Notes under the pieces: generated by a model
Seen by the model: only the letters and a program-made list of their open reading frames with translations
What the model was told of the DNA's origin: nothing
Databases searched by the model: none
From: Apostichopus japonicus
Taxonomy: Eukaryota > Echinodermata > Holothuroidea > Aspidochirotida > Stichopodidae
Assembly: GCF_037975245.1 (NCBI RefSeq)
Contig: NC_092565.1
Span: 1,806,499-1,870,498 of the forward strand
Length of the DNA: 64,000 nt
Reading direction: 5' to 3'
Translations under genes and position numbers: made by a program
Shown: piece after piece, positions 19,991-29,015 of the stretch
How the letters are laid out: each line of letters opens with the position of its first letter
How positions within the stretch are numbered: the first letter of the stretch is position 1

Positions 19991-20774
19991 ACAAGTTTTG
20001 CCCCTCCCTTGGCAAATTCCTCGCAAGGTGCCTGTCTAACCGTGTCACAATTTGTTACTATATATAACCGAAAGTAGTTTTTACTTTTTTTCTCGAAATG
20101 ACTAGCTAGACGGACTGCATCCGTAATGAAATTTGGTTTGCATTTTTTGTATCAGTGTAAGTACGTACAATCATTATGATCCACATCGATATGAGTTCAC
20201 TGGTTTCCATTTGGCCTGTTTCCTACAAGATGTCTAACCGCAGGTGCGTAGCCAAGGGAGGGGGGGGTGAAGGGTGGAGACAGCCCTCCCCCTCGAGCAT
20301 ATTTTTTTGGTATTTTCTATGATATCGAAGTTTAATAGTAGCCGTTATAAGAGGTTTTAATATTTGTACACCAATAATTTATCTGTGTCTGAATTTTCGA
20401 AAATTCCTTGACCAACATTCTTCATCATACTTCTCTCTACTCGTGCAATTTTGACCGGTCTGTTAGGGGTTGAGGGGGGGTTTTCTATATTGGTTGTCCA
20501 TAGATGAAATTTTGTGCAACATTATGGGTATGTTTTCAAGTGAATTTATTATTCAAATTCTGAAAAAAATAATGGGCTTAAAACCTTGAAACGTGGGGCT
20601 GACGGGTATTGTGTGGCGTTACGTACAATTACCTACAAAAGCAATGATCCACAGGAGATGTAATGAGGTCGAACATGATGTGTGATTGGTGACAATCTTG
20701 AAAAAAGGTTGTGAATGAAAAAAAAAATATTAGGAAAAACTTGGTTCTCAGGCAAAAGTTTACATCTGGTTGGT

Positions 20775-20885
20775 CATTTTCAAGCCCGAGAAGTGCCATT
20801 TCCGGTGATCTGGGGGCTATCAAAACCAGAAATTTTCTTGTACGCTGCGCGCCAACCAATGGTGGCGCTCCGCTTTGATAGTAAT
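20775..20885 (-). repeat. Family C module, copy 8
   Basis: Reverse orientation: AAGTGCCATTTCCGGTGATC, CCAGAAATTTTCTTGTACGC, GCCAACCAATGGTGGCGCTC, CGCTTTGATAG. It is close to consensus. Confidence 0.85.
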
Positions 20886-20949
20886 TCGCCTGCATCCAAG
20901 CAAATGTCCCCCCCAATATTTGAAACAGATCGCCGCCCCTGCTTTTAGG

Positions 20950-22224
20950 CCTACATGGTGAGCAGTCGAAGTCAAGAAACAGCTCAAGAAACTAATAGTT
21001 ATGAATTTTATGTCTGATTCACGCTGACTGGTGTCACAAAAAGACAAACGTGAATGAGTGAAAAAATTGACTGAAGTGATTACAAACTATTGGGTATCAA
21101 ACGTAAAGTCAAGTCCGTCATGTGTGAACAATTGGTATTTCAGCCAATTTAGGTATTAATTATACATAGACTGAGTCACAGCTTACATTGTATTTTATAT
21201 ATAAATTTTAGTTATATATCAGGAGGGAAAGACAAAGCATTTTATGTCATATACCATATACAGATAAATATGTATATTTAATTATTTTTGGACTCCTGGC
21301 AACGGGCCCTTTAGGCGATCACAGAGCACTTGCCCTAGCTGCACCCCGTCCTCCTAACCGGTGCACGTAAACCCTGTCCTTGCACCCCTTTGACCCGAAT
21401 TAAAAAATAACGAAACTTGAACGGAAAAGGAAAGGAAAATACATTGCCATAAGGGCGGCTCCACCCTCTTTAGAAAGGATTGGCAAAAAGGGAATAAGTA
21501 CATGAACAATAAACTAATAGTTATTTCCATTGAAAAGTGTCTCGCTGAGGATCGGCCGTCAAAGCAAAAAACTTTTTTTTTCTAAATCACGTCAGTTTAT
21601 TGCTTTCCAGCGTACTGTACTCCCAGAATTGACTATCCTGCTTCTTGTTCCGAACGGCTCCCAACGAAATGCCAAGAAGTCGGCAACGGGGTTGGGGTGG
21701 GTTACCCAGCTCCACCATGGGGCACCTTATCACGACTGACTCGAATTACAACTCGAAACTTTAACTGAAATTGGATTGAATTTAAAAAAATATATACTAG
21801 ATGTCTGCATGGATCATACTTATCTATACTATTGTGTGACCATATAGGCGTACGGGCTCTATATAGTCAACCAGGAGAGACTAAGGGGAAGCTTTTTTTC
21901 TGGCCACAGAAAATTAAACATTGCCCGGAAGTTCCTAGCACGATTAATTCATTTCAAACTTCGACGGCAATGAAGGACAAAGAGAACCATATAGGCCTAT
22001 GCCTGACTATAAGATCATTGAACCATCACGAACAACTCCAAATAATCTTCCATTTGCCGATTCATGACACTGGGAAGTAAGGGGTGGGGGGTGGGGCTTT
22101 CTATTTGATCTGCAAGTATATTGAACGGTCACCACAACAAGGGTGTATAGCTTGGGACTAGCACGGGGAGACTTGTCAACCTTGTGAACTTTTTTGGGGG
22201 TGAGATGCGGGGGGGGGGGGGGAG
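20950..22224. other. Unassigned DNA
   Basis: No gene supported. The stretch 21296-21470 is richer in C and has a CTAGCTGCACCCCGTCCTCC-type phrase that looks like a transposon end without a partner. TATAGGCGTACGGGCTCTA at 21845 resembles the left end of the 2457 element. A G-run of 14 lies near 22210-22223. Confidence 0.3.
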
Positions 22225-22430
22225 TCGGCAAACTAAAACATACAGGGTAAACAGAGGGGAGGAAAGAGGCCAAGAAAGAAAGCGTGAAAGACAGATGAAG
22301 GGATGGAGGAAGAAAGTAAAGAAAATGTGGAGATGGAGGCTAGGGGTAGAGATAGATATGATAGGAAAGTACAGAGAGAAAAAAACCAAGAGCAGAAAAA
22401 TGGAGATCACTGGGATACTGTCAAATACAC
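22225..22430 (+). repeat. Purine-rich strand-asymmetric tract
   Basis: Almost all bases on the plus strand are A or G (for example AGAGGGGAGGAAAGAGGCC, GGAGGAAGAAAGTAAAG). It is simple sequence rather than a clean tandem repeat. It produces spurious basic and serine/leucine-rich frames on the two strands. Confidence 0.7.
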
Positions 22431-23068
22431 AAGAAGAATATACAATCTAAATACTGGAATTAAATAATGCACAACATAAATACAGCTTTATGACATCAAC
22501 AAATCAAAGGAGAAGGATATAATGTTTCAAGGATGCTGGAAAATAAGACACAACAGAAGATGATTATGGTTTCTGATCTATTAGGCTTCTTCTCTCTACT
22601 GCTACCAGGATGTAAGAGACCACAGGGACTCGCACAACTCTTTAAGTTGTGATGACCTCTGACCCTTACTATGCCTAACTGTTATCTTGCCAGGAAATAA
22701 ATACACCAGTGCATGAGAGGAGGTGAGAGACAGGACTGATTGATCGTGTCGATAGGGGTACATGTGATTCAAGAAGATAGATGTAAAGATTAGCATCGTT
22801 TGGACACTTCAAATGGGACCCCCTCCCCACCCCCCCACACCCTCCCCCACGTTCAAATCATATCCCCTCCTGGCAACGGAAATGAACACCAGTATAAATA
22901 AACCGATACAGATATTTATACACGCTGTGCGTGTAGGCCTATATACAATAATATAAAGCTGGCCATTCTCTGATTGTTACTCCTTGATTGAATTTCCCCA
23001 ACCTTGCCCACCTTGACTTAGAGGGTGGCCAAGCTCCTGATTCACAGTCATAGCTACTATCGAACAAA
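22431..23068. other. Unassigned DNA
   Basis: No coding evidence. A C-rich simple stretch occurs at about 22818-22855. Confidence 0.35.
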
Positions 23069-23251
23069 ATGGACGAAAGCAATTTATCTCAATCTGGTGA
23101 TGAAGATGTATCATTAGCTGCTAATCCAACGTTTGTGAATGTCGCACAACCTGTCAACAAAAGTCTGGGAAAAGTGCTTGCCCCTGCCATATGTATGATC
23201 TCTTTTGTTCAGGATCATGTAAATGTGGCAATGTGTATTCGTATAGTCTGA
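23069..23251 (+). CDS. Possible first coding exon, acidic N-terminus
   Basis: ATG at 23069 in acceptable context (ACAAAATGGA) opens MDESNLSQSGDEDVSLAANP, an acidic serine-rich start. The frame runs to a TGA at 23251. Donor-like GTATGATC (23193) or GTAAATGT (23219) could end an exon earlier. Other frames through 23373 are also open on both strands, which weakens the case. The product is not recognised. It could be linked to the Penelope-like relic about 430 bp downstream, but I see no reverse transcriptase motifs between them. Confidence 0.25.
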   Translation: MDESNLSQSGDEDVSLAANPTFVNVAQPVNKSLGKVLAPAICMISFVQDHVNVAMCIRIV

Positions 23252-23504
23252 GGTTTTTCTCCCATGCTGCTCCATATCTAATCCTACTGGTAACATTGGA
23301 CAGAACATTGGCAGATGGCTTCTTGAGAGGTGTTGAAGTAACTGGATCAGGAGTATCTGTAGAGATTACATAAAACAAGAGTTACTAGATTGCAAGTATC
23401 CTGCTATAGCTTCTATGGCTGTGACTAAAAATATACCTTTTGTTTAGAACTTATCACACTTATGCAGCACTGGAAACTGATATTTCAATTTAAATGGTGT
23501 CATT

Positions 23505-23775
23505 GAGTTTAGAGGACATTGAAGTTACAAGTATGTTGGTGAAACCAAGACCACCCTCAAGAAGCAGTTCTAGTCACAAATCAATACCATGAAAATGGAG
23601 ACTCCAGTAGGGGAACACTTTCAGCTGCCCAATCATACCATTAAAGACATGTCCCAACAGGTAACTGAATTCGTAGACTAACCATCTCAGACATAGTACA
23701 CCACAGCAGAGATAGAGAGAGCGGACGGAATGCCCTAGCACCATTCAACTGAATAGGCTCAATATACAGGAAGGA
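23505..23775 (+). pseudogene. Penelope-like element relic, GIY-YIG endonuclease part
   Basis: From 23529 the frame reads KYVGETKTTLKKQF, then an in-frame TAG, then SQINTMK..TPVGEHFQLPNH, then TIKDM, stopping at 23679. The YVGET...TPV..HF.LPNH.I.DM pattern is characteristic of the C-terminal GIY-YIG endonuclease domain of Penelope-like retroelements (established family knowledge). Upstream cysteine-rich and catalytic parts are not legible. Downstream, another frame gives HHSRDRESGRNALAPFN then IGSIYRKDM, consistent with the end of that domain after a frameshift. The stop and frameshift show a dead copy. Confidence 0.65.
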
Positions 23776-24220
23776 CATGACTAACTTTATCCTGCTCCAT
23801 CTCTGTATTCTGCTATAGTTTATTCGCCCTCTCTCCTTACTTAATCCTCGCTTTGTACTCCACAGTTTATCTAAATACCTCTGCTTTCACTGACTCCTTT
23901 TGTTCAATACACCATTAACTTCTTTCTTTGTGTTCACCATGTCCTCTCTGTTCCAGGCTCTATTGTGTCTCTTGAATTTACTGTTACTAGTCAGTTTGCC
24001 TCTAAAGAAGATCCTGATAATATCAGGCCCACTTACTTTTATAAATTTTCATACACATGTATGCTTTTTAGTGGATGAGCAATATGCTACCATTTTTTTC
24101 TTTTCTTTTGGAATTAAATGAGAATGAAATTGTATTATTTTTCTGATCACATCAGATCAGATAAGATTAGCACTGCTCTTCCAGTCTGTAATTCATGCAA
24201 GGATAAACATATAAATTTAC
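23776..24220. other. Unassigned DNA downstream of the relic
   Basis: Pyrimidine-rich stretches (CCCTCTCTCCTTACTTAATCC) and short frames only. It probably holds the tail of the retroelement and intronic DNA of the minus-strand exon candidate that follows. Confidence 0.3.
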
Positions 24221-24321
24221 CTTCTCCTTTCTGAGTGTCAACTGATCTTTCTGTGGTGACAGCTGCTGAGAATGCCTCTGTTTGACTTTCAGCATCTTTC
24301 CGGAAAAGATGCATTTGAAAC
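24221..24321 (-). CDS. Candidate exon 2 of gene copy B
   Basis: On the minus strand it follows the acceptor TTTGGTTTCATTGTATAG and ends at the donor GGAGAAG|GTAAATTT. Length is 101 bp. In the phase dictated by the upstream exon (26672-26960, ending with two bases of a codon) it reads FQMHLFRKDAESQTEAFSAA then VTTERSVDTQKGE, with no stop. The ESQTE and VDTQ phrases resemble short QTD/VDTQ motifs I associate with second exons of a multicopy uncharacterised animal family. An alternative frame is also open and lysine-rich. Phase agreement with exon 1 favours the first reading. Confidence 0.4.
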
Positions 24322-24521
24322 CTATACAATGAAACCAAAAAAATTGTCCGTAAATCATATAACTGAAATAGTAATTTTACTGTACACCCCAAGCTTAATT
24401 GTATGCATAATGAATCTGGTAAATGGTAATGACCAAATCATTACAAACATACATGTTTTTATCATACCTACCCAAGAAAAAATATGAAAGAGAAAAGTAA
24501 CAACAAACACTTAGGCATATT

Positions 24522-24785
24522 TCAATAATAACATATTGTTAACCCACATTGATTTAAACCCAGATAAGGATGAGATATTCTTTCATACTCTTCTTCAACA
24601 TATCCATAAACCGCGGTACCTTTCAAGAATTGTAAGGATAATTTTGTGTTGCCCAACTGCTTGCCCAACAACTTGAGCTCACATGTCAATGTAAAATTTA
24701 CTATGTAAACTTCCTGTCTTAGTGAACTGATTGGTTTCATATCGCTAAAAGATGTCCAGTCTTTTGATGACAGTTTGATGTACAC
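24522..24785 (-). CDS. Weak open frame, possible exon
   Basis: A minus-strand frame contains LTCELKLLGKQLGNTKLSLQ then FLKGTAVYGYVEEEYERISH, a plausible protein-like stretch. I could not place splice sites. It lies in the presumed intron between exons 1 and 2 of copy B, so it may be unrelated or chance. Confidence 0.15.
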   Translation of the reverse strand: MYIKLSSKDWTSFSDMKPISSLRQEVYIVNFTLTCELKLLGKQLGNTKLSLQFLKGTAVYGYVEEEYERISHPYLGLNQCGLTICYY

Positions 24786-25935
24786 TCATTATTTACCTGC
24801 TGTACTGTGTAAACTTCCTGTTTATGTGAGCAGTTGGTTTCATGAGTGAGAATTGAGATGCTACTGTAGCTTACACCATGACATAAGCCCACCATTGTGA
24901 AAAATTCCTGTTTACATGAATAGCTTGATTTCAGACTACCATTAATTTAACGCTAGATTACTTTCCACAAGAGATAGTTTCGGCCACCAAATTTAATAGA
25001 TATTATAATTTTTGAACACTAAACATCAGATCATTCACACTGACTATATATAAAAAATATGATAACTTAGCACAGCATCATAAAGTATGAGCATCAGGCC
25101 TACACGCAAAAAAAAAAATGGTACTTTCTTACCCCCAGGCATGGCTATATAAAGGTTTATATAGGTATAGCTATATGTACTATGGTCCCTCAATTTGTGA
25201 GGCTAATTTACCTAACTTCTTGCATAGCAGTTGGGTTCCTTCAAAAATCCCAAACACAGACATGTACACATGATTGCTGGAATATTGGACAGACAGTCAG
25301 TAGATAACAGTATAACACCCTGTTGCCCAAATGAACCATTAAAACTTGATTGCATATATGCTGGCTGTGGCTGACCTTAGAAAAACCTAAGGTCTAGTTG
25401 CATACGCAGCGGTGTGAAAACATGTGAATCAGTTAGGAGTGATTCTAAATTATTTATGTAGATGCATTATTTTTATAGGAAAAATTGCAGGTCCATGTGG
25501 TTGTACTTGTACAGCACAGTAGGCCTTCCTCACTGGTGTATATTACAAAATTAGGGAATACAGTTACTATGAACACTAAATTCTGATACTTATTACTAAT
25601 ACTATAGGCCTTAGTCCTATGTTATATTGCCCAGTTAATTATGACTGGGCATAGGTGAGGCTTTTCTTTCAAATGCTCATTCACAAGAATTATTCTTCAA
25701 ACAAGGACAGCTGATAACAATTTAGAACCTGGAGGGGGTGGGGATGAACAGATCACCTAGGCCTAGTGATTAGAAAATATATTTCCATCAATTTGTTGAG
25801 GCAAAAACAGTTTACTTTTTGGTGATGAGAAGGCCCAGCTTTCCATGGCATAAATATGAGGAGTGAAACTAAAGACCCCCAGTCCCTGTCAGTCTTCTTT
25901 AGGAAGGATATTTTAATTTTTAACTGAATACAGTA
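24786..25935. other. Intron-like or intergenic DNA
   Basis: No coding evidence. A small hairpin, GACCTTAG (25373-25380) with CTAAGGTC (25387-25394), is present. Confidence 0.35.
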
Positions 25936-26164
25936 CAAAGTGGCTATTCTTACAACTAGTCGTAAGAATAATTTCCGACTACGCATGGGCAGTTGCTATT
26001 TTTATGACTAGGAGTACTAATTTTACGACGATGAGTAACAATAACTTCCGGTTAGGGTTATGTTTAGGGTTACCTCTACTACATGCGCAGTTGCTTTATT
26101 TACTGCACTTGAATTTGCCTTTGTCGTAAGAATAGTTTATAATTACTAGTCGTAAGAAACGGCC
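25936..26164. mobile_element. MITE carrying telomere-like repeats, copy 2 (reverse)
   Basis: The left end CAAAGTGGCTATTCTTAC and right end GTAAGAAACGGCC match the two termini of the copy at 16924 in reverse order. The flanks AATACAGTA (25927-25935) and TATACAGTA (26165-26173) agree at 8 of 9 bases. The interior has GGTTAGGGTTATGTTTAGGG. It is 229 bp with no coding capacity. Confidence 0.85.
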
Positions 26165-26671
26165 TATACAGTATCCTCATGACAAGCATTCACAAACAGT
26201 GATGATGATGACTCAGTAATACAACTTACTGCTATTTTGTGCTAGGATAAGTATGATAAGGTTAGCATACGCTAGGTCCATTGGAAAAATAATGAATGAT
26301 AGGCCTAGTTACAAAGCCTAGGCTCATCAAATCATGTATGTTACAAATACAATAGCATAGACACTGCGAAGTTCGAACACCTAAGCCTTAAAATACGCCA
26401 AAAACTATCTTCATTTTATTGACAGATATGTACGTACATACTTGCGCACGGGTCATTTTGGACAGGAAATAACTGTAGCTTCCTAGTTTTTAGTGATATT
26501 GGCTTTCGCTTGTAGGTTATCATGGTGAAATCGTGTATTTCTTAGGGGTGTCCGAACTTTGCAGTTTTCTGTACTTCGCAATACTGACAGTTACCTAGGA
26601 CAATACCCTGTAGTACTACTATGTACTAGTATTACCCTATACAGTTTTAGCCTAGCTTAGCAAATCATTAC
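26165..26671. other. Intron-like DNA
   Basis: It contains CTAGGC/AGCCTA words and no open frame of note. It lies downstream of exon 1 of copy B on the minus strand. Confidence 0.35.
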
Positions 26672-26960
26672 CTTTTTGTGTGATCCTGAAGCAAATGTTC
26701 TGCGAAATCTGCATTGCTAACAGAAGTCAAATCGTGGACATGTTTTTAGAGTTCTTTCTCCATTTGCCAGTTTACGTAGGAACGTAGAAGATAGATCTTC
26801 GTGGCATCTCTTCGTCGCTGTTGTTCCTTTGCACTGCTGTTTTTGTCAGGTCCATGCAACAATGGCTTTCCTCCACTTGAACCTATACGCTCGTTCCAGG
26901 ATAAGGTCGTTTTCTTTCGCCCGATTCTCCTTGCCCTGATCCCTTTTCCATGATTGTCAT
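26672..26960 (-). pseudogene. First coding exon of gene copy B, with an in-frame stop
   Basis: The minus strand donor is ACAAAAAG|GTAATGA at 26672/26671. Upstream in one frame: GKPLLHGPDKNSSAKEQQRR, RDATKIYLLRSYVNWQMEKE, L-stop (TAA at 26746-26748), then KHVHDLTSVSNADFAEHLLQ and DHTKR to the donor. The arginine-rich run, aromatic helix and AEHLL..HTKR end recall the first exon of a multicopy uncharacterised animal family. The paralogous exon at 7680-7918 shares KRPYPGT, GPD..SS and NA.F.EHLL..HT..R. The TAA would truncate the protein unless it is the true end. Phase and order agree with exon 2 at 24221-24321. An ATG at 26960 opens a different frame over the N-terminal part (MTIMEKGSGQ...KRPYPGT), so a frameshift is also likely. 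Confidence 0.45.
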
Positions 26961-27177
26961 TATACTCTAGTCTAATCGAATGTATTTGTAAGAAAATCGT
27001 ACAGTATTCTTTACTCAAAAGGCACACAAACAACAAACTATCGCGTACGAAAATCCTTTGCGGTAAACAGTACAATAATCTGAAATGCTGTGCTATAACA
27101 TTATGTGTGCATGGGTACGGGCTTGTTACGCATACGCTTGCCTGTGCTATTCACTGATCTAAATTTGCCACCGAGGT

Positions 27178-27183
27178 CACGTG
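27178..27183. promoter_or_regulatory. CACGTG E-box upstream of copy B
   Basis: Palindromic CACGTG about 220 bp upstream of the copy B exon; copy A has one at 7981-7986. A shared position suggests, but does not show, a conserved promoter element. Confidence 0.2.
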
Positions 27184-27281
27184 AGTTTTAGGGGTCCCAT
27201 TAAACCTCGCTGAAACCTCGATAATGCCAGCGCCCTCAAAAAAAGTCTACGAGCGATATCGCCTTTAAGTTAATATGGTTT

Positions 27282-28066
27282 GCCTAAGGTATTGTCAGGC
27301 AACTGGGATAAGTGAGAGTGTGAAGGCAGCACACACCATATTGCTTGGTGTGAAACTTTGCCACATACTCTTTACTGTTTCTGTTAGTGGCTTAATAAAA
27401 CTTTGTAATACTTAAGGTTTACACTGGGGGCATATATCTAATAGATCAGTAGACTATACTGTATATGATAGGCGGTTGGCCTAAGGTATTGTCATGCAAC
27501 TGGAATAAGTGAGAGTGTGAAGGCAGCACACACCATATTGCTTGGTGTGAAGCTTTGCCACATACTCTTTACTGTTTCTGTTAGTGGCTTAATAATACTT
27601 TGTAATACTTAAGGTCTACACTGGGGCATATATGTAATAGATCAGTAGACTATACTGTATAAGATAGGCAATTGGCCTAAGGTATTGTCATGCAACTGGA
27701 ATAAGTGAGAGTGTGAAGGCAGCACACACCATATTGCTTGGTGTGAAGCTTTGCCACATACTCTTTACTGTTTCTGTTAGTGGCTTAATGATACTTTGTA
27801 ATACCTAAGGTCTACACTGGGGGCATATATCTAATAGATCAGTAGACTATACTGTATATGATAGGTGGTTGGCCTAAGGTATTGTCATGCAACTGGAATA
27901 AGTAAGAGTGTGCAGGCAGCACACACCATATTGCTTGGTGTGAAGCTTTGCCACATACTCTTTACTGTTTCTGTAAGTGGCTGAATAGTACTTTGTAATA
28001 CTTAAGGTCTACACTGGGGGCATATATCTAATAGATCAGTAGACTATACTTTATATATGTATATGA
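27282..28066 (+). repeat. Tandem array, 197-bp unit, four copies
   Basis: Units start GCCTAAGGTATTGTCA at 27282, 27479, 27675 and 27872 (periods 197, 196, 197). Each has GAGAGTGTGAAGGCAGCACA, CACCATATTGCTTGGTGTGA, TTTACTGTTTCTGT and ATCAGTAGACTATACTGTAT. Copies are well over 90% alike by eye. Confidence 0.93.
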
Positions 28067-28140
28067 TACAATATAGGTTTCTCTTAGTTATGAGAGTGTT
28101 AGTATATTTCAAGATATCACTAGTGTGTAGAGTAAGCAAT

Positions 28141-28260
28141 AAACCACCCATCCCACCCCCCCCCCCCCAACCCAGTACAGGCTATTGTACAGTAGGTTCA
28201 TCAAATGGTACAAATGTCAGCAGGCCTACACAAAGAATAGCATAGGATTTTAATGTGGTG
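28141..28260. other. C-homopolymer and short spacer
   Basis: A run of C (CCCACCCCCCCCCCCCC near 28151-28168) in otherwise unremarkable DNA between the tandem array and its dispersed relative. Confidence 0.6.
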
Positions 28261-28264
28261 TGCA

Positions 28265-28440
28265 ATATCAGGTGACTTATTCGTGAGAGTGTGAAGGTAG
28301 CATATACGGTCTAGTTAGGCTTCAAGCTTAGCCACATGCTTTTCATTTTGCAGTCAATGGCTGAAATATTGTATCATTTTGTAGATTTTGCACCACAGTA
28401 TGTTGCCCTTTTTCACATTGAAGGTATGTCAATATATTAC
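28265..28440 (+). repeat. Dispersed repeat related to the tandem array, copy 2
   Basis: GAGAGTGTGAAGGTAGCATA begins it, matching the tandem units. It then follows the 18985 copy: CCACATGCTTTTCATTTTGC, AGTCAATGGCTGAAATATTG, GTTGCCCTTTTTCACATTGA. The tandem unit therefore arose from one end of this dispersed repeat. Confidence 0.7.
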
Positions 28441-28871
28441 ATTTTCTTGTTGTGCAGTTTCCTTCCAAATGATCTATCCTTTTCTCCCCCTAAAAATTAA
28501 ATTAAAAGCTGCCTCAGTTGTTGAAATGTTCCCAAGATTTTTTCTGTATTGATAGAAATATCAGTTTTTGGTTCCAATGATAATTTGTAGTCATGCAGGT
28601 GGATGAGTGATGTGTTTGTGATGCGTTGCTTTTAAACTTGATATCTCAAGAAAGGAAGCTTGGACCAATTTCATATTAAAAACGTTGTTGTGACATGTTG
28701 AGTTCAAGAATCAAGAGACTTATTGTTTTTGGTGGTCAAAGGTCATGTGTAGTCAGAATGTGAAAACCTTGCAAACCATATCTATATGCTGAGCACAAGA
28801 AGACAATAATTTTGGTCATCAGCTGCCGATGTGAGTATTAATCGTCACGTCTCAATACTCTTTGCTAATAG
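28441..28871. other. Unassigned DNA before a coding exon
   Basis: Includes GAAAGGAAGCTTGGACC and AAGGTCATGTGTAGTCAGAA phrases of unknown origin. No gene seen. Confidence 0.3.
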
Positions 28872-29015
28872 GTCTAATGCAAGCGGCAGCAACATTTGGG
28901 ATCGATTTAAAGCAAAAGAAGGTACACATTTTCATGCACTTAATCAACAGTCTTTCTCCAACATGGAGAAGATTGTAATGAACTTGGTTCCTTGCTGTGG
29001 AAATTTTCTCTTCAG
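28872..29015 (+). pseudogene. KDZ-type transposase-like exon fragment
   Basis: Acceptor CTTTGCTAATAG at 28871 and a consensus donor TTCTCTTCAG|GTAAGTGTG at 29015/29016. The 144-bp interval is open in one phase (one leading base, two trailing) and reads SNASGSNIWDRFKAKEGTHF, HALNQQSFSNMEKIVMNLVP, CCGNFLFR. The F.ALN....+..K.V.N+V..CC....LFR pattern resembles the part of KDZ (Kyakuja-Dileera-Zisupton) transposases where a C..FKALN segment leads to a C+H block. The usual cysteine before F.ALN and the histidine are missing here (GTHF, CGN). This is my recognition from memory and needs a profile search. Exons before and after were not found. Confidence 0.4.

Larger units (their letters stand above)
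19697..20941. mobile_element. hAT-type non-autonomous element, 1245 bp
   Basis: Left end CATGGGCGGCGATC (19697-19710); right end GATCGCCGCCCCTG (20928-20941). The termini are inverted copies with one mismatch, starting CA and ending TG as hAT elements do. The flanks are identical 8-bp sequences, CTTTTAGG at 19689-19696 and 20942-20949, the canonical hAT target duplication. The interior holds two reverse-oriented family C modules (about 19880-19990 and 20775-20885), G-runs, and at 20243 a nested end-like phrase GCAGGTGCGTAGCCAAGGG. No transposase frame is present, so it must have been mobilised in trans. Confidence 0.85.

Noticed and set aside
22129-22450. Overlapping 80-90-codon frames on both strands
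   Set aside because: Product of the purine-rich simple sequence; low-complexity peptides.
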